This document shows, piece after piece, positions 12,241 to 21,932 of a stretch of DNA of 64,000 nt. A model generated the notes under the pieces. That model ran no database searches. It was not told the DNA's origin and was given only the letters and a program-made list of their open reading frames with translations. Source of the stretch: Paramarasmius palmivorus (lineage: Eukaryota; Basidiomycota; Agaricomycetes; Agaricales; Marasmiaceae); contig JAYKXP010000109.1 in NCBI GenBank assembly GCA_037176845.1, positions 1-64,000 of the forward strand. Direction: 5' to 3'. The first letter of the stretch is position 1; each line of letters opens with the position of its first letter. The position numbers were made by a program, and so were the translations under genes.

Positions 12241-12959
12241 AGTATTGACCTTGGACGGAGAGGGCCGGGTAAACTGTCACTCATTTTTCTTCTCAGACGA
12301 CGATCCTCTGTGGCGACCCCCGGAGAATTCTCCTGCAGATTCCCTTGTCCGTGACTTGAAAGTGCGTAAAAGCTTGTTTCAATACGACAGGTGGAAGCTC
12401 CATAGATGTTACGATACTGGTTATCAAAAACGAAGGCTTCCTTTCAAATTCTGTGATGTGCTGGACTGATCCTCGTGCATCGTCTTTGTATTCACGAGAT
12501 CTCTTCGGTCAACGCAGTCTATGTGTGGCAAGCTCGATTCTGCGATTCTGTGGTCTCGCACGGTACAATAATGCTCAGGAGCAAGAAACCATCACTGGAC
12601 GACTAGTAGATGTGCAAATCAAGTTTCCTTTCCCTGGGGCGTTTGTAGAAAATTCCATTATGACGTTGGCGCCACCAGACTCGCGCCACTTCTCGGTGAA
12701 GTCCCTCTGAACAGCCCATGATCATGCCATTCTTGGCTCTCCCGCGATGACCGGAGAGATATACCCACAAGCACGACTTCATACCCACAGTAAGAGCATC
12801 TTTTACCTTTAAATCGTACACCTAGCTAACTCCTGACACCGCAGAACACCTCAGTGCAACCACCATTCAAAGCAAGGGCTATAGAAAAGGCAGCCACAGG
12901 GCTCTTCCCTCATCCTATACTTTTCTCTTCCCCAAACTACCCATATCCTATAATACTCA
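12241..12959. other. Intergenic stretch, Helitron to kinase
   Basis: About 0.7 kb with only short open frames, the longest 75 codons at 12245-12469. No domain, RNA gene or repeat was recognised. An in-frame upstream exon that would supply the missing N-lobe of the neighbouring kinase was looked for and not found. Confidence 0.5.
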
Positions 12960-14136
12960 ATGGTATCGGCACCCAAAATATTCGCCAGGAAGATCAAAGG
13001 CCTCCTTTCTCTGCTCACTTCCGGCTCCAGGCGCAAGAGCCGCACCCATAAGTGGCCAGAGCCTACGTGGTATCGACCCGAAGAATATCTTCCGGGAGAC
13101 GTCTGGGACTCGCAGAATCCTGCAGAACGTTTTGCCTCTGCAGGCGATCTATGTGCCCACCTCGGAGACCAGCTACCAGTGCAAGTTGTAAAGCTCATTG
13201 CACATGATGTACTTCAAGGCCTCCAGTATTTGCACGGCATACGAGGAACTATGCACGGAGGTCAGTCCACTACCACGTTATCAAAAGCTTTACTTGGCTA
13301 ACTAACTTAACTTTTAGATATAACTCAGGACAGTATCCTCATCGCCCCTCGAGATATGAAGTCTATCATTTCCCAATTCTATGGAGATAGCATGTCACAA
13401 AACACCTCAACCGCCTCCCATATGCAACCCCTCTACTTCGAATTTGATACGCTAGTCTCTCCGCCATACTCAGCGTCCTCCGTCGTCTTCCGTTTATGTT
13501 ACCCAGATGTCGGTAAGTGCTTATGCGCTTCTCTTGCACTCCACTAACTCCGCCTTACGCAGACAGACCACGCCATGATCCATTATGCGATTCGTATGGA
13601 ATGCGTCCTCCTGAGGCCATCATAGGCGCTCCTCGGACTATTAGCTCTGACTTATGGACTTTGGGCTGTGTCGTACGTTATACTTCTGCATACAGTGAAG
13701 ACCGTGATCGACTCATTCCACTACAATTCTAGCTCTACGAGCTACTAACAGGGGAAAGCCTATTCGACCCGTTGTTTCAAACAGAGGACCTCGGTCTAAC
13801 AACCGAAGAATCTCACATCATCCAAATCGTTGAAATGGTTGGCGAGTTTCCACGGGATCTCTTAATTTCGGGAAAGCACAGTACCCGTTGGTTCCATGAG
13901 GACGGTGGGTACATTAGCCGCGAGGGGGTCATACACTGAGACTATTGATAGGGAGGCTACGTCTAGACACAACATACTATCCTGTCACGCTGGAAGAAAT
14001 CCTGCGAATGCGCATTGAGGAGTCGGAGGTTACCAGCACTGCCGACTTCTTGGGATCCATGCTCCGTCTAAGACCACAGGACCGGAAGAACGCTGTCGAT
14101 TTACTCCATCACCCCTGGCTTGCGACGTCTAGCTGA
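12960..14136 (+). CDS. SRPK-like kinase lacking the ATP-binding lobe
   Basis: Five exons (12960-13260, 13318-13512, 13563-13672, 13733-13904, 13952-14136) splice to 320 residues. After a basic start, WYRPEEYLPGDVW resembles the segment that precedes the kinase domain of fungal SR-protein kinases. The sequence then jumps to LPVQVVKLIAHDVLQGLQYL, which is the alphaE helix of the C-lobe. The Gly-rich loop, the VAIK lysine and the C-helix are therefore absent. The catalytic loop is HGDITQDSILI, with its Asp present. The expected DFG is replaced by YPDV. The APE-like RPPEAIIGAP, the SDLWTLGCVLYELLTGESLF helix and the terminal HPWL are kept. The exons are clean, so this is an expressed-looking pseudokinase or a recently truncated copy; phosphotransfer is unlikely. 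Confidence 0.75.
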
Positions 14137-14189
14137 GTTTTGAGAATGCAAGGTGAGTATGTCGTATTCAAGTTGTCGATGGCAGGAAC

Positions 14190-14522
14190 TCACCTGGTGG
14201 CGTCAGGCTTCAGATATACATACCCCCTTCCTTTGATATCTTGAACTTTCAGAGCGATCATTTGGGTAAGGCGTTCATTCACTGTATTGTGCCTATTCTT
14301 CACTTCCCCGCTATTTGTGCCTCGGTGCCGTATGTTAAGTATGCTTTCCAGGGAGTCGGAAGGACTTGCGTTAATTACACACCGTGATCTGTCTTTAACC
14401 TTCTGTACTTTCCTTTGGGCGTATTTAGCTTTAAGAATTCGGACTATGCTTTCCTCATGTACATACATATCCATTAGGCAGCCAGCAATTGCAAGGCTAT
14501 ACTGTATACACTCGTTTACCAC
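14190..14522 (-). CDS. Hypothetical ORF, 110 residues
   Basis: This single open frame from an ATG at 14522 lies between two plus-strand genes. It has a mixed, protein-like composition with a Lys/Arg-rich centre (KAKYAQRKVQKVKDRSR). Its 3' end coincides with a possible donor (GTGAGTTCC), so it could be the first exon of a short gene. No family was recognised and no promoter was seen. It may equally be a chance frame in a 430-bp intergenic space. Confidence 0.25.
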   Translation of the reverse strand: MVNECIQYSLAIAGCLMDMYVHEESIVRILKAKYAQRKVQKVKDRSRCVINASPSDSLESILNIRHRGTNSGEVKNRHNTVNERLTQMIALKVQDIKGRGYVYLKPDATR

Positions 14523-14568
14523 TCAATTATATGACGTCACCAAGCACCCAACTCTCACCTAAACCAAC

Positions 14569-15115
14569 ATGTCGTCTCTAACAGATTGGGCTCAATCCAA
14601 CCTTGACAAGCTTTTCGAGCACTCCGGAGAGCCTGAAGACCAGTTCCAGACCCAGTTCACCACTACCTTTTCCCCCGATGCTCAAATCCTTTTGAATCAC
14701 CAGTCAGTCTCACTCGACGAATACAAGAAACGCATTTCCGAGACGTTGGCCACGGCGAGCTCGAAAGTAGAGTGGAAAGATGTTCTGGAAGATACAGAGG
14801 TGTGGCTCTACTAGTTTGTTCTCTATCCATTTGCTGAATGCTTGAATATCAGGCCGGTATAGTCGCGGGTTTCCTGGTCATCACTCGAACAATGAAGTTT
14901 AGGATCCGAGCCGCACCTGCACAGAACTATACGTATATCACTCTTTCGGCAAAGTACGTATCGGAACTCCGAGTGGATGGGCATGGTCATCTAACGATAT
15001 TAAATACAGGATAGAGGAATCTGATGGCCAACGCCATATCGTATCTCTTGTTCATACTTCCACGAGTAAAGCAGCCCCGGTTCATATACAAGGAATACCA
15101 GGAGGAGAGTCATAG
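14569..15115 (+). CDS. NTF2/SnoaL-like small protein
   Basis: Three exons (14569-14799, 14853-14953, 15010-15115) give 145 residues. The arrangement fits the cone-shaped NTF2-like fold: an N-terminal helix (LTDWAQSNLDKLFEH), then FQTQFTTTFSPDAQILLNHQ, the helix SLDEYKKRISETLATA and several beta strands (AGIVAGFLVITRTMKFRI; YTYITLSAKIEESDGQRHIV). In the family this fold serves as a small enzyme or ligand pocket; no catalytic His/Asp dyad can be assigned here. There is no signal peptide, so it is probably cytosolic. It ends 97 bp from the convergent FAD monooxygenase, whose product could belong to the same small-molecule pathway, but that is only proximity. A CRE-like TGACGTCA lies about 35 bp before the ATG. 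Confidence 0.7.
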
Positions 15116-15212
15116 ATATTGATAACAAAGACCCATAAGTAAAGGAAACCATGAAATGTACTTGGAAAGCAAAGCAGGAAATTGGAGCTCGACACCATAT
15201 GATAGATTACGC

Positions 15213-16691
15213 CTAGCCGAGATACTTCTTGACCTCTGCCTCAACGTCATATCCGAATAGCTTATCGTGAATCATGGAAGAAGGTAGCCTTGCTGCAACG
15301 ATGAAACTGCAGTCAGTCCTGTACCGGATCTTCAAACCGAGTACGATTCTACTCACTGACAATCCACAAAGCCCAATCTCTTATCTTCTCCCCCAACCAC
15401 GATATCTCCCTTTTCTGGTTCCCATTCCGCTTCGCAAAGGCTAGAATCTGTTTCACTCTCGGGATTCGAAGGGCTTCATACGCTATCCCAGCCTGCCGAA
15501 TAGCCTCCATCTCCGAGTACTGCCCAAGGTAGCCTTTGAGTAACAGCGAGATGGTTAGTGCATCCTCGGCCGCGCATGAAACACCTTGACCAGAGTCGGG
15601 CGGCATCGCATGCGCTGCATCTCCTAGCAAGAAGATACGGCCGTGTCCGTTTTGGGTAGAAGCTGACGTCCAATGAGGTAGCTCTGGTGTTATGTAACGA
15701 GGAAGAACGAGGAATTGTTTGGGGTTGGGTCCCGTATCCGCGTTCCCCAACGAGGAAGGTGTACATCCCATGGTGATGACCTCTTTGAACACTTTGAAAT
15801 CATCCTCATCGTATGGGGATGACCAGTCTCCGTGCCGACCGAGGAGCTGGACTGCGACTTGGGACGGGGGTGTATCTCGAGGGAGAGGCGGATCTACAGC
15901 ATACGTGGACCACCACATCATCTGTTGCTGGTCGGGAGGCATGCTTGGATTGCTGCAGAGACCCAAGCCAAAGAATCCCGACCGACTGAACGTCATGGTC
16001 ATTGGGTCGACTTTTAGACCTTCTTGAAGAGCAGGAGACAGTGACGAGAAGGGTAAGAATCCTCCGATGCCAGTCAGACCACTATGATAGGTGCTCATGA
16101 GCAAGTTTCATGAGAAGATGTCGAACACACTCACTCATAGTCTGCTGGGTATCCATTTCCTACAACTGCTTCTTTGCATATGCTTCGCACTCCGTCTGCC
16201 CCGATGAGGAGGTCGCAGGTGTCGACTGCGCCATCTTCAAACAGAACCTCAACAAGGCTGGCCGTTTCTCTGACCTCCTTCACTTTCTTGCCCCACGTTA
16301 CCAGGTGCTCCATGTCCGAGACCCCATCAACGCCAACAAGTAGGCTTTCGTGCACTACTGCCCGTGGAACCATCACCGAACTAAAACCATATCTTTGTTG
16401 GTCTCCCGTATTGAGCCTCCCCAAAAGCTTGCCCTGCTCGTTCCTGAAAGTAAACGCGGGGACCGCCATACCTCTGGATGTGATGTAGTCGACTGCAGAA
16501 GGAGAAATGGAGGCTAGGGAGCGTTGGCCATTGGGAGCAAGACCGATACCGCCGCCTACGATAGTTGTCGTCGAGAGACTGTTTGGATATGCTTCGTAGA
16601 TGGAAATGGTGGTATTCGATGGAAGGTGTTTACGAAGGGCGTGATAGGTGGCGAGCCCGCCTATACCTCCGCCTACTATGATGATCTTCAT
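15213..16691 (-). CDS. FAD-dependent aromatic-type monooxygenase
   Basis: Three exons (16691-16135, 16093-15357, 15292-15213) give 457 residues, a normal length for class A flavoprotein monooxygenases (salicylate hydroxylase/UbiH-like). The N-terminal Rossmann motif is IIIVGGGIGGLATYHAL. The DG motif is CDLLIGADGVRS at about residue 170. The GD motif, RIFLLGDAAHAMPPDSGQG, binds the FAD ribose. Known members use NAD(P)H and O2 to hydroxylate a small aromatic substrate; the substrate here is unknown. The 41-nt and 64-nt introns are removed in frame, and the last exon adds a helical tail ending EAEVKKYLG. There is no signal peptide; expected cytosolic. A TATA box lies about 37 bp upstream of the ATG. 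No broken motifs were seen. Confidence 0.88.
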
Positions 16692-16727
16692 GGTGGGTCT
16701 TGAGGAATGGCAAAGAATGGATGCAGC

Positions 16728-16735
16728 TTTTTATA
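16728..16735 (-). promoter_or_regulatory. TATA box of the FAD monooxygenase
   Basis: On the minus strand TATAAAAA lies 37-44 bp before the ATG at 16691, at the end of a GC-containing stretch. Position and sequence fit a core promoter with a very short 5' leader. Confidence 0.5.
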
Positions 16736-17038
16736 CGCGGAAAGGATGGCATATCTTCAAAGAGTATCGCTACGCTGCATCTCGGCACTCTCATTTGAGC
16801 CCATAGAACGCTCTAAAAATAAAGTGTTGAAGTCTGAACTTGAGGAGGAATATCAATTGAGAGGTAGCTTACGTCGACCCCTCGGCATGTCAAACGACTG
16901 TGCATTTTGACGCTTCGTCTCTCCCACTGTCAAGCCCTAACCTATCAGAACCGCACGTTCCATTTGCTAAATAGCGCGCAGGAGTCCTAGACGCGATAAG
17001 ATCCTGCACGCAGCATGTGCGCCTGCGGTCCTGATTCT

Positions 17039-17182
17039 TTAAAACGGCCTTAGAAACTCTTGTCAGAGCTTTGTGGTGTTCAGAGTTGGTCGGGAAACCT
17101 TACCGCGAGCTTCAAGGATCTGCTGAGACCGGCTCTTGATATCTTGGGGAAAGAGCAGGCAGGAAGCTGCTGTCGAAGCCAT
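17039..17182 (-). CDS. Very short ORF behind a good promoter
   Basis: An ATG at 17182 opens MASTAASCLLFPQDIKSRSQ, then a GTAAGG donor and an acceptor about 40 nt on lead to a stop after roughly 32 residues. Upstream is a TATATAAGG box near 17240 and a pyrimidine-rich leader (TTACTTTTTTCTTCC), the usual layout of an expressed basidiomycete gene. The protein is not recognised and is unusually short, so it may be a gene truncated after its first exon or a model missing further exons. Confidence 0.3.
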
Positions 17183-17429
17183 CGACGACGGCGGTCGCGG
17201 AAGAAAAAAGTAACGTTGTGACTCAGCTGTCACACTCCTTATATAGTTCAGGACCCGAGGGCTAGAGTACCAAAAAGTCATCTCTGTTCGTCAAGGTCCT
17301 AGTCATATGAAGCTAAGGTCCAATCAGGATATATATCAACAATTGTTGAGGTATGAACTGTCCCTCCCGATAACTAGATATCTGAGACTATCCAACCCTG
17401 AGACATATGCATAACCATCCAACCAACTA

Positions 17430-17764
17430 TCATCCAACACCAGGCCCAACCACACCGCCTTTGGCAGCTATCGCCGAGTTCGAGGTTCCAGGTAGAGCCA
17501 TATCTGAAGAAGTGCTAGGCTGCATCCTTATATGCCCATCCTTGTCCCTTTTATAGTCCCGTTTCATAAACTCTTGGTCAACGAGCCGTTCGCGTGGGTG
17601 TGCCTGTGGTCTGCTGATTTGATTGCCTTCTGGACCTGGATCATCTCTACAACAGCCTGTATAAGAAATGTACGTTGTATGAGTATCAAGAGCGAGGTGA
17701 GAGGAGCACCAAACGTACAACAACCACCGCAGAGATATGCGAAACCCATGGCGATATCACCCAT
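17430..17764 (-). CDS. Small N-terminally Cys-rich protein
   Basis: Two exons (17764-17725 and 17656-17430) give 88 residues beginning MGDIAMGFAYLCGGCCRDD. The first ~15 residues are hydrophobic and end in a CGGCC cluster that could be palmitoylated. The rest is hydrophilic, with PGPEGNQISRPQ, a Lys/Arg/Asp stretch (FMKRDYKRDKDGH) and a small-residue C-terminus. I infer a peripheral membrane protein anchored by lipidated cysteines; no named family is recognised. An alternative donor 3 nt away would change GGCC to GCC. The splice removes an in-frame stop, supporting the model. Confidence 0.5.
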
Positions 17765-17799
17765 GATCTAATACTATCCTCGTACGTGCGTATTAGGGT

Positions 17800-19152
17800 A
17801 TACAGATATATGGAGCCTGTGTTGGTGGTTCAGTAGTGCCATCGAATCAACCTGCAAGTTACTTGCCAGTATGTGGGGTAATGGTGGTTTATAGGAGAGC
17901 TTTGTAATTGATGTCACCGGGACACGAGGTTGTTCGCCGGTGGAGCGGCAAAACAGCCTTCAATTCGACACGCTGTTCGGTTGGGAAGGATTTCAGTCAT
18001 TACAGTCAACCACCGGTCCTTGGCGCGGCACCAGTCCTTGACGCGCCTTTGTTTCTCCTCATCCCTTGTACCTCTCGGTCTGGAAATTGATGGAACATGT
18101 TGAATATGTTTATAGGTGGTGGTCAGAGTCTCAGTAGCATGTCACCATGAGTAGAATGTCTTACAGAGTCGGCTTTATTTTCGACAAAACCTGCTGACTC
18201 AGCCAAATCTGGTCCTTGGTGTACCATCAAAACACGAAAATCCATCTGGTTTCCCCCTCACCTCCTTCTTCCTTCATTTGTATGCTCAGTTAGCATGCCA
18301 CAAAGCGTTACTCTTAGTCCCGGAGGATCCGAGAGTCTGTAGATGGCCTGAAGAGCCCTGGCAAAATTGAGTGCGCCAAGGACTGGTGGATGACTGTAGA
18401 CGTGTTGACACTGGTAGGAGAATCCGCGGGTGCTCACCCAAAAGAGAACCACTTATTGGGTATGCAGTTTGCACTTCTGTCCCAACGGCTAGAGTGATCG
18501 TGTACTTCTCGTGAAACTTTCCTGGACAGAAAGCCTCTCCGCGATGAAAGACATTCAGAACCTGTTTGCAGTGTCGTCATATAGGTATGGGCGTCAGGGA
18601 TGGGTTGAAAAGGAATGTCAAGATATGGGTGTCATTCAGAAATAGCGTGTTTGACTGCCAAAGAGAACAATGTTATGCTTCCATACGGCAAAGATATTAG
18701 CCCGCAACACGTACCATCGTTCAGCTCCCTAAACCTGCGTATACGCATCAACAGTGATATCCCACAATGGTATTCCAGCTCTTCAGAATTCAAGGTTCAG
18801 AACCTCGTTCAGAACGAATGATTAGATGGCCTTTAAATTTCATTGATAAAAAAATGGGAGAGATCAAAAGCTGTGGAAACATCTACATTGAATGTATTAT
18901 AACTCACATCGTATGGCCACTCTAAGTTCAGACTAAGCACCGAGGAAGTAACCGTCTTGGAATTGAGGTGAGGGAAGACGGCAAGAGAGCCATTTCAGGT
19001 ATTCCCACGGCCGGAGAAAATTTCCGAACCGAGTCCGAACCAATTCCGAACCCATCACAACCGCTTCCCTCGCCCGTCGTCACCTCTTATACAACACCAA
19101 CAAACGGGCTCTAAAGATCTAACCCCTCGAATTATGATATAGTAAATTAGCT
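17800..19152. other. Non-coding stretch with a thrice-repeated motif
   Basis: About 1.35 kb without a convincing gene; open frames stay under 70 codons. It contains a 25-bp inverted pair: 18002-18026 matches the reverse complement of 18373-18397 with two mismatches (core CCACCGGTCCTTGGCGC). A third, direct partial copy (CACCAGTCCTTGACGCGCC) lies at about 18029-18047. The arms are about 345 bp apart, which would fit a small inverted-repeat element or binding sites. Confidence 0.5.
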
Positions 19153-19682
19153 ATGGATCTCCTCGGTGCGTATCCTTCGACCCTCTTTCCTTGGAGAGTA
19201 GCTTTGAGTGTGTGATTCACTGGATATTTAAACCGAGATGATATTTGAACGCAGGTACATCAACGTTCTAGATCTGAGTCCAAAAAATCTCCGCCAGGAG
19301 ATTGTTGAGGCTAACCGCAGTCACGGTGGAGATCAGACTAAGTACGCGATTTGCGTTGTACTGCAGGGCTGGGCACTGTTTCGCGAGGAACAGGACAGGA
19401 GCTAATATACGCCATATCCGCGCAGAATTCCTCCGAGCGGAATATCCTCTATTTACAGTGTGATCGGCAATATCCTTCGCGGTACGTCTGGCTTTATTGT
19501 GCTTACTCCGAGTCGTGGGGAAATGATTCTAGACGGACTTCGATTCTCGTGCATCTCGTGGCAGTAGCAATCTGCTTCACGACGAACTGACGCTCGAACA
19601 CAGATTCATGGATATCACATCAATCTCCAATGCTCAAAACACCACAGTTCGTTGGCGCAGAATCGCCTGGATTCCTTCATGA
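19153..19682 (+). CDS. Hypothetical protein upstream of GH76-A
   Basis: Four exons (19153-19169, 19255-19341, 19426-19563, 19604-19682) give 106 residues. The core is YINVLDLSPKNLRQEIVEAN, then IYSVIGNILRGTSGFIVL, TPSRGEMILDGLRFSCISW and a basic end. I do not recognise the family. The frame is only open if the 84-nt intron is closed at the CGCAG at 19425; other acceptors give an apparent frameshift. The alternating hydrophobic strands could be a small beta-rich fold. Its stop overlaps the start of the next gene in ATGA, so the two may share one transcript or this may be an alternative 5' part of the GH76 gene. An alternative start is the ATG at 19238. Confidence 0.4.
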
Positions 19683-21875
19683 CTCTCCTACTCGGCGTCT
19701 TTAGTTTCGTTCTCTGGTCCTGTACTATCCTTGCACAGACCTTCTCCCCTTCTCTAACTTGGCGAGTGAGTGTTCTCCTCCTCTACTAAGAAGCACAGGC
19801 CTGATCATGTTCAGAAACCGAATATAACACGCACCTTGGCAGAACGCATCCGGATCGCAGCTGATGCTCTCGCAGAATCCGAGAAAATGCTAGACGCTGA
19901 AGGTCAATTCCACGGTACGTCATCAACAGCTCAAACCTCAAGTCATTGAGTTCATAATCCTCTTGTCTGCCGTGTCAATAGATGACCTTGATGTCTATGG
20001 ACTGACGGGTCACCTTTATGCCCAGATGGCTTTATTCGATCGTATCACGAATCAGACAAAGTACCAGGAGAGCTTGAAGGGGCTCCTTTTGAACGCAGAA
20101 AAGGTGAATCAAGGGTTCCTTGATCAACGGTAAGTTACTAGTGGTCATCTGTTGGTTAAGGTGACTGAGGCGGACCATCAACAGTGTCCGTGACTACAAC
20201 CTATTCTACTGGTGATCTTCAAGTTTATGGTTGAATCTTGTCTTTCTTTTAGCTCGATAATTCCTTGCAAGTCCTTTCTCCTGAAGACATATGAACACAC
20301 AAATAACGTCGAACGATAACAAGGGCAAACGCTTATGCGGCAACACTCGCCTACATGGTTTACCGAGACAAGGTCTTTTTAAATTACGCAGAGACATCTT
20401 GGAGATCTGCGAGTATGTATACCTTAACTGATAGTAATATAGCATCGGGAAGGATACCTACGAAGACGATCAAAGTTAGTCAGAAGGGATGCGATGGCGG
20501 CGGTGCGTCGTTTATCCCATATATCTGTAATCAGGATCCTGATTATCAGCAGTGAGTCTCGCGGGAGGAACCTTTTCGACTGTCCATAAAGGTGAAGCGG
20601 AGCTATCCGCCTCAGCTTCTGGGTAAGCCTCTCGATCATCTTCGGAGTATACTACTAGCGTCTTAATAGCCATCAGATCATATCTACTGTTTGTTATATT
20701 ACAATATGGTGTTTTCATTTTCTCACAGGATTGTAGAGCTTCGGCATTGCTTGCAGGAGCCACAGGAAACCAGACGTACCTGGACATGGCGAAAGACTCG
20801 GCAGCTTTCATTCATTCTCACTTACTCGATACCCAGAACGTGGTTTTGGAAACTCTTCATCCAGATTCTTGTTTGAAAGACCCGGTGCACCGGGTCCAAT
20901 CGTGGGGTACCGGGTATGCGGTTGAGGGTTTTGCTGCTTTGGCTTCCCTTACCGACGATGCAATGTTTGAGCAATCGTCAGTCGATATTTACCCTTCCCC
21001 GATAGTGTATTGGCTCACGAATTATACGAAGAATGAGACAGATTCTGTATACTGCAATGAATAACCCAGATCACCAAGGAGCAGATGGTGTCATTAAGCT
21101 TCAGTTCGCGGACATGTCTCTGGTTCGCGCTATGTTAGAGATATACAACCGCAACGCAACGTCCTCCGACCTTCGGCGGTATATCAAGCAGTACTTGTCT
21201 GTCCAGGTACGTGTTATCTAGATTCCTACGCAATACGGGCCACCTCAGGCTGATAACCCGTTCTAGTATAATGCCGTTATGGATTTCGGTACTGTCCCTG
21301 GAACCAACCACTACGCCAACTCTTATATTGGCCCTCCACAAGATCAGTTCACGTCTGCTGGTCAAATCCGCTCTCAAATCGTTTTGCTGGGTGCGATTTC
21401 CCTATACGGCGATGGAGAATTACCTGTAAGCAGTCAAGGCCCTCGTCCAGACCCCGAAACACCGCATCCACGCTTCCCAACATCCGTGAATGTTGGCGCA
21501 ATTGCAGGAAGCATCGTAGGCGGTGTATTCCTTGTTGGTGCGGTAGTTTTCTGGTTATCTCGTCGCCGACGGCCTTCACAAGCCGGCCCAAATATAGGCC
21601 ATGCTGCACAATTCGCGGTAGATCCATTTCCTATCGAACTTTTTGTGGACGAAGCCTTGGCCAGCACATCTCGAGCTGGGCGTAAACGCCATACAATTGC
21701 CGCGCCTGCTTATACGACAACACCACCCGGTCTTATACAAGTCTCAGCTCGTGAAAACAGACCAGAATTATCAACTGCACAACTAGTTGATTTGATAATA
21801 GCAAGAATGCAACCTACCAGACAGTTAGGGGAGGATGATATGCCTCCAGATTACAGTGAAGGCAGCCGCCGATGA
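19679..21875 (+). CDS. GH76-like membrane-anchored protein A
   Basis: A multi-exon gene; the first exons are 19679-19765, 19815-19914 and 19982-20129, and the last begins about 21267. The N-terminal signal peptide (LLLGVFSFVLWSCTILAQ) is followed by SLTWRKPNITRTLAERIRIA and the helical pairs of a six-hairpin glycosidase-like barrel: DVYGLTGHLYAQMALFD, YAATLAYMVYRDKVFLNYA, ALLAGATGNQTYLDMAKDSA, SWGTGYAVEGFAALASL, SLVRAMLEIYNRNAT. A single TM segment (GAIAGSIVGGVFLVGAVVFW) and an RRRR stop-transfer follow near the C-terminus. Known GH76 enzymes cleave alpha-1,6-mannan or help insert GPI proteins in the wall; activity here is unproven and I could not place the catalytic Asp pair. Exon borders between 20185 and 20740 are uncertain. 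It is the only family copy on the plus strand and converges with copy B, 57 bp away. Confidence 0.7.
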
Positions 21876-21932
21876 GGAGTATCTAGAGTACAGTACCATA
21901 AAATTGTAGAGGATACATAGGTTATCTCGAAT

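Noticed and set aside
19426..19470. Apparent one-base frameshift in the orphan gene before GH76-A
   Set aside because: Using the CGCAG acceptor with phase taken from the upstream donor restores an open frame across the next two exons; no indel is needed.
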